In this document: positions 13,301 to 25,300 of the stretch, in pieces
Numbering within the stretch: the stretch's first letter is position 1
Layout of the letters: every line of letters starts with the position of its first letter
NCBI GenBank assembly: GCA_934045905.1
Contig: OW203763.1
Location: 17,490,948-17,554,947, forward strand
DNA from: Leuctra nigra
Taxonomy: Eukaryota > Arthropoda > Insecta > Plecoptera > Leuctridae
Length of the DNA: 64,000 nt
Direction: 5' to 3'
Notes under the pieces: generated by a model
What the model was told of the DNA's origin: nothing
The model's database searches: none
The model's input: the letters and a program-made list of their open reading frames with translations, nothing else
Translations under genes and position numbers: made by a program

Positions 13301-16300
13301 GATCGTAAGCAGCTTTTAAGAAACAGCATACCGGTCAATTGACGTTTTCTGTACGCGGGCTATTTCAGCTCCGTTTCGATAACCAAATTCAAACAGCTGT
13401 AATTTCTTTTCTACGAAAGTAATGTTAATCAAACTTTCACACATTAAACCTTAGTATGTTGTTTATATTATGTGCAATTTTCAGCCCGATGTGTAAAGTA
13501 TTTTCGTCACAGCTATGTCTCGCCCATTGTGCGTTTTATTTTGCGCTCTGCGAAAACTCTGTGTATAACGCGTGCCAAAAGAGTAAAAAGGAGTCGCTTC
13601 GCTCCATCAATTATTGAAGTAAAAAAGAAATCTATTTCCTTCATTAAGAAAATCTATTCGATTACGAGAATATACATTTATTCAATCCAAATTAGAGGTG
13701 AGCGCGGGACGTGAGTGTGCGCACCACTGCTAAAAGTTGTGCGTGAGAGTGCAAAGTTACTGATCACGCGTGAATCGTGACACGCGTGCCACGCGTGACT
13801 AATATTCACAACTTTGATTTCTTGGTCTAGTTCAGATAGTTACTTCAGTCTTGAAGATATCTTACATTAGAGTAATAGAATGAAAAAAGGCGAAATTATT
13901 TTGATCGAGTTTTATATTTTACTTGGGTTACTTTTTATTTATTGTATAAATACTTTTTTGGTTTACAATACACAGATAGCCGTATAATAGAATCAGAATA
14001 GAATCAATCAGAATGTTTCACACAACATACAAATTATAACTCCACTTTGGAAGCAATGTATACCAAGTTGAGAAAATAAAAATATTCGGAAAAATTAATT
14101 TGGAAAAGTTAATAAAATTCTGATTTTTTTTAGAAATGCCCGTGGTGCCACCCTAGTGCCTGGGCCCCTGGAATTTTGCCGCCCCAGCTGCTACCCGGTA
14201 GCTTAGAGGAATAAGTGGTGCACCACTTATTCCTCTAAGCCGGTAGTTACGCCCCTGATAGATTGACGACAGTAAAGATTGATACAATATACAAAACAAT
14301 GTAATTGTAAGTACTAGGAAAACGCTCTGTGTAACGCGCGCCAAAGGAGCAATAAGGAGTCTCTCGCTTCGCTCGCTCAACGATTTGTAATTACTGATCG
14401 AAAATAAAAACAAAAAAAGTTTCTCCCCGGCGGGGAATCGAACCCCGGTCTCCCGCGTGACAAGCGGGGATACTGGCCACTATACTACCGAGGACTTGTG
14501 ATGATGAGAGTGAAAAGTATCAGAATGTGTAGGAAAGTGAGGGATGAATTGAATGAAAAACAGTACAGATTGAGAACATATTTTACCGGGTGGCGCAAAG
14601 ACATCACTGCGACGAAAATACTGCACACATCGGGCTGAAAATTGCACATAATATAAACAACATACTCATGTATAACGTGTGAAAGTTTCAAAAACATAAC
14701 TTTGTGGGAAAAAAGTTACAGCAGTTTGAATTTGGTTGTCGAAAAATCGATTATCCGGACCTCAAATAGGGCGCGTCCAGAAAACGTGCATTTGTTGGGT
14801 CGCTATTTATTCAAAACTACGTATGATAACGAGCTGAAAATTTTAAATTTTTTGCAAAATATATTTCCATCATTGGTGTAAAAATTTCAATAAATTTGAA
14901 TCAATGGAACGAAAGTTATTATGCCTTGAAGTTGAGCTTAAAAGCTGAATTTTTTTGAGACAATTTCACTTTCTGAAATTACATTGTGTAAGAAAACTTT
15001 AGAAATGATTTTCTGTTTTTGTTTCAACTTCAAGACACCATAACTTTCGTTCCATTCATCCTAATATATTGACATTTTTACATAATTGATAGCAATATAT
15101 TTTGTATAAAATTTAATATTTACAGATTGATCGTAAGCAACGTCTATACAATACTCTCTTCTAAAGGTTGAGCCGAGCGAGGGATTTCAGTACTCGGAAG
15201 TATTCGGCTTTTCCCACTTCGTGACGTCAACACAGCTGGCAACTGCTTGATAGTCTGTATGCGCTGGCATGTGATTTTGATAGAAATGTCCTACTCCATG
15301 ACGTCACGGAGTAGGACAAAGCCGAATACTTCCGAGTACTGAAATCCCTCGATCGGCTCAACCTTTAGAAGAGAGTATTGTATAGACGTTGGATCGTAAG
15401 CAGCTTTTAAGAAACAGCATACCGGTCAATTGACGTTTTCTGTACGCGGGCTATTTCAGCTCCGTTTCGATAACCAAATTCAAACAGCTGTAATTTCTTT
15501 TCTACGAAAGTAATGTTAATCAAACTTTCACACATTAAACCTTAGTATGTTGTTTATATTATGTGCAATTTTCAGCCCGATGTGTAAAGTATTTTCGTCA
15601 CAGCTATGTCTCGCCCATTGTGCGTTTTATTTTGCGCTCTGCGAAAACTCTGTGTATAACGCGTGCCAAAAGAGTAAAAAGGAGTCGCTTCGCTCCATCA
15701 ATTATTGAAGTAAAAAAGAAATCTATTTCCTTCATTAAGAAAATCTATTCGATTACGAGAATATACATTTATTCAATCCAAATTAGAGGTGAGCGCGGGA
15801 CGTGAGTGTGCGCACCACTGCTAAAAGTTGTGCGTGAGAGTGCAAAGTTACTGATCACGCGTGAATCGTGACACGCGTGCCACGCGTGACTAATATTCAC
15901 AACTTTGATTTCTTGGTCTAGTTCAGATAGTTACTTCAGTCTTGAAGATATCTTACATTAGAGTAATAGAATGAAAAAAGGCGAAATTATTTTGATCGAG
16001 TTTTATATTTTACTTGGGTTACTTTTTATTTATTGTATAAATACTTTTTTGGTTTACAATACACAGATAGCCGTATAATAGAATCAGAATAGAATCAATC
16101 AGAATGTTTCACACAACATACAAATTATAACTCCACTTTGGAAGCAATGTATACCAAGTTGAGAAAATAAAAATATTCGGAAAAATTAATTTGGAAAAGT
16201 TAATAAAATTCTGATTTTTTTTAGAAATGCCCGTGGTGCCACCCTAGTGCCTGGGCCCCTGGAATTTTGCCGCCCCAGCTGCTACCCGGTAGCTTAGAGG

Positions 16301-19300
16301 AATAAGTGGTGCACCACTTATTCCTCTAAGCCGGTAGTTACGCCCCTGATAGATTGACGACAGTAAAGATTGATACAATATACAAAACAATGTAATTGTA
16401 AGTACTAGGAAAACGCTCTGTGTAACGCGCGCCAAAGGAGCAATAAGGAGTCTCTCGCTTCGCTCGCTCAACGATTTGAAATCACTGATCGAAAATAAAA
16501 ACAAAAAAAGTTTCTCCCCGGCGGGGAATCGAACCCCGGTCTCCCGCGTGACAGCGGGGATACTGGCCACTATACTACCGAGGACTTGTGATGATGAGAG
16601 TGAAAAGTATCAGAATGTGTAGGAAAGTGAGGGATGAATTGAATGAAAAACAGTACAGATTGAGAACATATTTTACCGGGTGGCGCAAAGACATCACTGC
16701 GACGAAAATACTGCACACATCGGGCTGAAAATTGCACATAATATAAACAACATACTCATGTATAACGTGTGAAAGTTTCAAAAACATAACTTTTGTGGGA
16801 AAAAAGTTACAGCAGTTTGAATTTGGTTGTCGAAAAATCGATTATCCGGACCTCAAATAGGGCGCGTCCAGAAAACGTGCATTTGTTGGGTCGCTATTTA
16901 TTCAAAACTACGTATGATAACGAGCTGAAAATTTTAAATTTTTTGCTCAATATATTTCCATCATTGGTGTAAAAATTTCAATAAATTTGAATCAATGGAA
17001 CGAAAGTTATTATGCCTTGAAGTTGAGCTTAAAAGCTGAATTTTTTTGAGATAATTTCACTTTCTGAAATTACATTGTGTAAGAAAACTTTAGAAATGAT
17101 TTTCTGTTTTTGTTTCAACTTCAAGACACCATAACTTTCGTTCCATTCATCCTAATATATTGACATTTTTACATAATTGATAGCAATATATTTTGTATAA
17201 AATTTAATATTTACAGATTGATCGTAAGCAGCTTTTAAGAAACAGCATACCGGTCAATTGACGTTTTCTGTACGCGGGCTATTTCAGCTCCGTTTCGATA
17301 ACCAAATTCAAACAGCTGTAATTTCTTTTCTACGAAAGTAATGTTAATCAAACTTTCACACATTAAGCCTTAGTATGTTGTTTATATTATGTGCAATTTT
17401 CAGCCCGATGTGTGCAGTATTCTCGTCACAGCTATGTCTCGCCCATTGTACGTTTTTTCGCGCCACCCGGTATAAACAAAACAATGTGATTCACCTAATT
17501 TCACTAGGAAAACGCTCTGTGTATAATGCGTGCAAAAAGAATAAAAATTAGTCTCTTCGCTCCATCAATTATTGAAGTTAAAAAGAAATCTGTTTCCTTC
17601 ATGTAGAAAATCTATCCGATTACGAGAATAGACATTTATTCAATCCAAATGCATTTTTCTCTCGGTGCATTTTAAAATAATATCTCAAATATGATGCTGG
17701 ATATTTTTTGGCCAATAGATTTGGTGTACCATTTGACATCACGAGACCATACGTTTAAATACAACTTATAATAATTGATTTGTTTATTAGTAATCTTCAT
17801 TACTCTAAGGTTACAAATCTTTAAAAAATAAATCTGGGATCTTCTTTACTCTAAGGTTAAAACATTTAAAAAGTAATTTCGTAAACACTATATTGTTATG
17901 ATATATATGAAAAATGTCCGACCATGCCGGATCTCGAACCCAGGACTTTACACTTGCCGGGCGTGTTCTCTACCAACTGAGCTAACCGGCCTGCGAAGAG
18001 TATTCTCTATCATGAATATGATTGCAAATCAATCTACTTTTTGCTTCTGACTTCAATATTTAAAAGAACATCACTCGATGAATACAATAAGCTATTATTA
18101 TTAATGCAATATCATTATGTTTACTTTGTAATGAAAACATCACTCACTCATCTGCTCCTGCGTCTCTCTTGCTGAGGAGGATGTCGAGCGCCTCAGGATG
18201 ACTGTCCATCAGATGAAGATACACGTCGTTGAGAAGATCAGCCGACACCTTCGCGAAACAGAAGCAAATCAATTGTCTGTGATTACTGATTGTGTAGTGG
18301 ATCATAGAGGTATGTTTTCAGGATCAACACTACCAACAACTAAAGGAGTATACTAAACTAAAGTTGACAACTAAAGTTGCCCGAAATCATCATCGACGGA
18401 CATGGTTTTCAGTAAAATAATTCAGGCAAGATTCTTTTGACTTTTGGCTCTGAAGCCAAAATTTGGGCTCTGAAATTGAAGTTGTTCAATTTTTATTTTT
18501 TTATTTTTTCCTTTTGTTGGTGCGACAAATCACACCGTTTCTCTGATCGAGCTGAAATTTACATATAATGATATTATTGAATATTTATTGAATAATAGAC
18601 GAAATACTTTTTTTTTAATTTATTTTTTGGTCTACTCCAAACGAATATTATTGTTTATTTTGTTTGTTTAATGCTCTGATTGGTTGAAAGTGAAAAACAC
18701 AATCCTTGGCTTGGTTTGCTAGTTTTTCATTCTAACTCACCACAAATAGTTCTTGGGCATGGTCGATCATGCTGCGAAAGACGTTGATGCCATCGTTGAT
18801 CTCCGTCTTGACCTCATCGCTGAGGTCCATTGGGTTGATCGTCATGTTGGAGAGGAGATTCGGAGCCATGACAACGCTCAGGCTGTAGCTGTCCATGTCA
18901 TTGCCAGGCACTTTATCACCTGAGCGAGAAACAATATACTTTTTACATGTTAAAAAATACAATGTTTTGTTTTGTTTCACTTAAATTCTTCAGGTAAGAC
19001 AAGAAAAAAATAAAAAAGTAAATATATACATTTAATTTTTTTGAATAATTTTCAGCACGATCTGTTAATCATGTTAAAAAAATACAATATTTCGTTTTGT
19101 TTCATTAAAAACCTTCAGGTAAGACCAGAAAAAAAAGGAAATAATATTAATTTAATTTTTTGGAATAATTTTCAACACGATCTGTTAATCATGTTAAAAA
19201 ATACAACATTTCGTTTTGTTTCATTAAAATCCTTCAGGTAAGACCAGAAAAAAAAGGAAATAATATTAATTTAATTTTTTGGAATAATTTTCAACACGAT

Positions 19301-22300
19301 CTGTTAATCATGTTAAAAAATACAACATTTCGTTTTGTTTCATTAAAATTCTTCAGGTAAGACCAGAAAAAAATAAAAATGAAATAATATAAATTGAATT
19401 TTTTGGAATAATTTTCAACATGATCTGTTACTCCAAATCTGCTATGATTGGTATATCTTTACAACTGGTTCAATTATTGTGTTTTGAGGTTGAGTCCTCG
19501 AATAAGACCCCACAAAGTTGAACCGAAGAAGTAATAACGAACTCACCTGACGGCAGATAGAATGGTGCCGCATTGTGCGAGACAAGTACCAGGAAATTGA
19601 GCAGCATGTGCAGAATGTCCCTGTTGGGTGTTGGTAACAGTTGCACGAGATGCTGCACTGCCTCGTGTTGCAGCCGGCGATTCCTGATCTCTGCACAACA
19701 TAGCAACACTAGGAGTTAGACACATGTGTAGGTTACCTCGGTTAGTGTTGTCAAGAGTTCCACAAGGCGTTGTTTTGCCTCCAACAGTATTTACAATGTA
19801 TTATAAAACAAAATAAAAACTTTTTTTAATTTGAATGGAAATTTAATGTTTTTTTGAATGTATTTTTTCGGACTTACTCTGGGTTCTTATGAATGCGTTG
19901 TACAGGCCCTTACACAGCAACGGGTCGGGCAGATCTCGCAAGAATGTCTTCAGAAGAGAGGCGACGGAGAGAGGATCAGTTTCAGGATCTAGTTCAAAGT
20001 CACGGCCGCTGTCCAACTCCTCCTTCAGCTGGAAACAAGCAGTCAATAAGGTTCGTATCAGGACTCATAATCCTGAAATGTGTGAGAAGTGACTACGAAA
20101 ATATAAATAGTGCAGAGATGTTTGCGGTTGTTTTGACAATAGGTATGCCTGATTTGATGAAACAATTTTCTCACTGCTTTTTCTCAAAATCACATCCCAC
20201 ATAACAGGAATTTTAGGAAGGTAATCATTAGTGTATGTTTCACATTTCAAGGACTGAAAAGTCATAGAGGTAGTTCGAAATTGTATGTAAAATTGAGAAT
20301 ATGGAAAATAATAAAGTACCTACGTGTTACTTGATTTAAGCTTTTTCGTACAGAAAATAGAGTATCAAAATGGCAAATTTCGAAGCTTTTTCGTGTTTTC
20401 TCAATAACTAAGAATCCGTTTTGGCCATTTTTCATCTTTAAATAAAATCCTGTTTTCCTCTAAGTTTGACTTCTTCCTTTTAACACTACCTGCACGTAGA
20501 AGCATAATTAAATTATGTTAAGTTCCAAATCAAATGATTCTACCTCCCGAACTTTCGTCTTCAGTCCGAACTTCCTGAAGAGTCCCGAGCAGCGAAGTCC
20601 ATGGGCCTCGAGATGTTTGATGCACATCGGTACAATCTGCGGCACCGTGGATTCCTTGCCGGATGAAGACACGTCGTACGCGGATGCCGACAGACTGTCC
20701 AGAAGTCCGGGCACGCTGCCACTCGGTGACATCAAACTCTCGCACGAACCACTCTGCAAAACAACACACGAAGTAGATCAATGACTGCACTTTCAAATGA
20801 TCATGATCGACAGTCTGGGATTATTTCTTTTTGTCTGAGGCTTAACGTCACACTGTTCTGCAGCGAGGTTAATGGCGACGGATGAATGATTATGAGGATG
20901 CTTGGGAGATGAGGGTGAAGAGTAGGTAAGGATGGGATGTGGGAAGGAGGCGGTCGTGGCCTATTAGTAGGGTACATTCCCAGCATTTGCCTGTCGACTG
21001 AGGGAAAACCACGAAAAATCCCCAGTCAGGAAGGACGGCCGCGGGAATCGAACCCGGGCCTCCGGAATATAAGTTCAGAGCGTTAACCACTCAGCCAACC
21101 TGTTCCGTAGTCTGGGATTATTTTGCGTATTGATCGATGAGGGTGAAAGAGGTACGAAGAATTGTAGTGTCATTTCTTACAAGTTATGGACTTATAGAAA
21201 AAAAATGGAATTCTCATTATTGGTGGTTTTAATAAAGGACTAATTTTATTTGGTATAAAATTGCTGGTTGAATTGCAAAGAGAAATTTTAAATAAATGTA
21301 AAGTATAATTTATTATCGAAATATGACAGGTGGGGTGGAAAGGATTACATGGAATACATTTCAAAATTGCCTTTCGACTTACTAAACCTATGATTTATAT
21401 TGAAAGTCTTGAATAAGTGTATGGAAAATGGCACTTCCTTTGAAACAAAATCAGTATTTCAAGGATAGAAAATACGCGTCAACTTTGATCCAACGATTTA
21501 AGGCAGAGGTTTCACTCTAGTTTTATACACTCTATTACATTCAAAAATAGAAATAGAATCAATTGAAAGCTACGCCGTGTCTCTTATAATAAAGATCACG
21601 GGCTTCAATTAACGCGTTTATTTTCGAATCAGTCAGCTGAGGAGGTGGAGTGGTTATTCGACGACAGTCACATTGATTGGTTGTTGTCTTATTGTCAACC
21701 TTGTAAAAGCAACACATTTAGATGCCTCATGACTCTTCTTCACTCTCTTTGAAATCTGATGGCGTCATCAAAGCACGAGGTAGCGTCGAGAATCACTCAA
21801 CGATGCGACAAACGCCAAAAGTTCCAAGTATTCTATTTTGTTTTAAACGTGGTGGCATTCTTCAGGTTACTGGCACATGACAATGGGGTGAGTTCTTCGA
21901 CGAGAACGAAACACAAAGAACTGTGACTCTTTTCTAGATCACAACTAGAATGAAAGAATCACACTTATAATATAAGTGACTTATATTATAAGTCCTTATA
22001 ATACTTTAGAGGCGCGTAGGTTTGGGGGAAGTAGGGGATCCCTACCCTTGATTCAATTTGACACCCTATGTTGTTTATCTATTTATATGTAAAGATAAAA
22101 TAAAATAGTGTTTACATCGCTCAGAAACGCACCAATTCACTCCTGAAATTCAAAACTTTTCCGGGGCTTTGCGCCCAGACCTGCATGGTACAGAGGACAT
22201 TCCCCCTAGAACTACACTAGTCTTCGTAAGCAATCATATTTACCGCCATTGTTATTTACAATATTATCTCCCCCCCCCCCCCCCCATTTAAAATGTAGTT

Positions 22301-25300
22301 CATACACGCTTATTCTTTGAGAAGGTAAAAACTTTCAAAACATAAAGGTTGTATAGGATTTAAAGCCCATGTGAATTATATCAAAAATTCTTCTTACGCT
22401 AACGCTTATTTGGCATGAAGTGAGATTAACTGCAGGTTACTGTAGGAAGTTAATACATTTTAATTGAACTAAATATTTTCTATGTGGTGGTTATGGTGTG
22501 TAATCGTGTTTAATAAAATGTTTAACAATCCTCGCAGTATTCTCTTCTTGTAAAAACTTATTGCTTGGGGAAATTAAGTAGGTACACTCAACAAATGATA
22601 AAACGGTATTTGAAAGAAATGTAAATTGGTTGAAAAAATGTGATGGCATCATCCGATGAAGTCTATAACTCGACATCTATCTTAGGTGAGCTCTGTATTC
22701 ATTGATAATAACAAGGATTGATTGTCAAGGAACCTAACCAGCAGCCAATCCATTTCGTTCAAATACCGTTTTATAATTTGTTGGGTGAACCTAGCGAAGA
22801 AAACCACAAGTTTTCGCTCAAGAATTCAGTTCTTGATCATGAATAGATCTTTACTTAAAAACTTCACTTCACTTAAAAATCTCTTAAATTTATTGATAAC
22901 TTTAAGTACTCTACTACACATCATTTGAAAAGAGTTTATGCTAATTTAAAGAAGTATTTATTGAGTATTTATCATAATATGTGTGAATCAACTAAAATAC
23001 ACAATGTACTAAAATAAGACAAAAGTCAATATTACAAGATGATCCCCGCGTTAACATTAACTTTATGCACACGGTACATCTAGAAACAAAACTATTAACA
23101 TAGTCCATAACGACATTAATTTCTTCATCCAATACCTGCACGTGGAAATAGAAAGCTGACATCATCAATCCCGCAGTTACGTTCCCTCCCCTATCTCTGT
23201 CACCAGTTCCCACATGCTCATCAGCATGTTCTAATGACTAATGAGAAACGACACGACGTAAACGACTTTAAAAATCAGCTGGATTCCGCCTAGCGATTCA
23301 ATTTTTTTTAGAATTTTTTTTTACGTTAAAGTCTGACTTGACTATTGGTTTCGTTCTAACTTTATATATGTCGATGTCTAAAAATACCCCAAGTGTTTCC
23401 TAATTGCACACAAGCCATGTTATATGGTATAGCCGTTCCCTCTGTAACGTAAACATTTCCTCGACGTCATGGATGTAGAACTTTGAAATTTACCTGACTT
23501 GAGAGACCCGTGTAGTGGACTGGTCTGACGTCACAGATCCGAGGCATGCCCTAGAGTCTCACCGATGTATTTATACATTTGAGTATCAGAGTGATAGTAA
23601 AGTTTGGAGCTAATTCAGTGATGATCAAGATATATTTGGGCTTGGGTGATGGGCGCTCGCCTTCCCTCCCCACCTCCCCCTCCCCCCCACCATGGCCGAC
23701 ACCTGTGAGGTCAAATGCTATTAGGTGTTTACACTTTGACAGTGTTTAGGATGTCAGCGCGTTTCTGTTAAAAAACAGTTTTTGAAGTATCATTAATGAA
23801 AATGTGGAGCAAGATGTAACGTGGAAGTTTTTTTTTTCAATAACGCTTCGTCCAACGCTTTCTAATGTTCTAGTAAAGCTTTAAATACGGATCATCTCAA
23901 AGATATTATTTTGTGTAGGTATTACTCGAATTATGTTAATCATCTCAATTGCACACTCTATTAGCCCATATGGGACGCAACAAATATTAAAAAATTCCTA
24001 AAAAAATAGACAATAAAGAAATAAAATTATGTCCGACTTGCCACCGCATCTTGGAGCGTTCAGCCTATTTATAGAACAAAAACGTATGATTATCTTGAAA
24101 ACGCTATGTGCCACGCGTTGGTAAGCGAATCGAGTGTCACGCAAAACACATCAATGTTAATGTGATATCTCTAAACCACCGAATTGCATCACACATTCGT
24201 TCCAAGAAATTAAAAATATATTTTGAAACGTTAGTACATAGCTTGCTTGAAAGAAGACGGGTTTAATTGCATTTAGCCCAGCTCTATATGTGGCTCACCC
24301 TAATTGCAATAGATAATGAGGAGATGTAAAAGTCACTATTTAGCACCACTTATTCAACTCCCAACCATCAATATAAGTAAAGACACGAAACGAGCATTAC
24401 GTCAACGCGTCTATAAATGTAACTAATTAAAACATACATCGCTCACCTCCTCATCCGCCTTGGAACTGTCTATGAACGACGTGAAACTGCTGTGACTCCC
24501 GTGCTGAGATTGTCGACGGAGTCCTGCGCCGAGTTCGTCCTCCACCGACGACGAGATCCTGCTCCTCATGGGGCTCTCGTTCCGGCTGCTGCGCGTCCGC
24601 TCGTTGTCCAAGATCTGGTTGAGCGGGATGCCGAACATGAACCCGTTGCCTGGACATAGCAAGGACATGGGTCAAACGTATCGAACATGAACCCGTTGCC
24701 TGGACATAGCAAGGACATGGGTCAAACGTGTCGAACATGAACCCGTTGCCTGGACATAGCAAGGACATGGGTCAAACGTGTCGAACATGAACCCGTTGCC
24801 TGGACATAGCAAGGACATGGGTCAAACGTGTCGAACATGAACCCGTTGCCTGGACATAGCAAGGACATGGGTCAAACTTGTCGAACATGAACCCGTTGCC
24901 TGGACATAGCAAGGACATGAGTCAAACTTGTCGAACATGAACCCGTTGCCTGGACACAGCAAGGACATGGGTCAAACTTGTCGAACATGAACCCGTTGCC
25001 TGGACATAGCAAGGACATGAGTCAAACTTGTCGAACATGAACCCGTTGCCAGGAGATTTCAAGGACATGGGTCAAATGTGTCGAACATGAACCCGTTGCC
25101 TGGACATAGCAAGGACATGGGTCAAACGTGTCGAACATGAACCCGTTGCCAGGAGATTTCAAGGACATGGGTCAAATGTGTCGAACATGAACCCGTTGCC
25201 AGGAGATTTCAAGGACATGGGTCAAACTTGTCGAACATGAACCCGTTGCCTGGACATAGCAAAGACATGGGTCAAACTTGTCGAACATGAACCCGTTGCC

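Larger units (their letters stand above)
5990..17649. repeat. Tandem array of a 2,091-bp unit carrying tRNA-Asp
   Basis: Five complete units and a partial sixth lie head to tail; tRNA-to-tRNA spacing is 2,091 bp each time (6059, 8150, 10241, 12332, 14423, 16514). Each full unit holds a tRNA-Asp, a roughly 1-kb imperfect inverted repeat with ACCGGGTGGCGC at its outer edge, a nested 250-bp fold-back MITE, a 40-bp palindrome and a hAT-like end (CAGGGGCGTAAC on the minus strand). Units differ by only a few bases, so amplification or homogenisation is recent. The array lies wholly inside intron 9. Collapse or expansion during assembly is possible. Confidence 0.95.
20754..24446. other. Intron 4, contents
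   Basis: Holds the SINE at 20805-21106, a 31-base near-palindrome ACTTATAATATAAGT/ACTTATATTATAAGT (21963-21993), a C16 run (22270-22285) and a TA-target MITE (22585-22787). The rest is AT-rich with no exon that I can support. Confidence 0.6.

Noticed and set aside
16244..16570. 108-codon frame in the last array unit
   Set aside because: Created by the one-base deletion in the tRNA copy and reads straight through the tRNA; not a gene.
24451..24768. 105-codon frame across exon 4 and its repeats
   Set aside because: It is the frameshifted reading produced by the 50-bp satellite; the phase from exon 3 excludes it.
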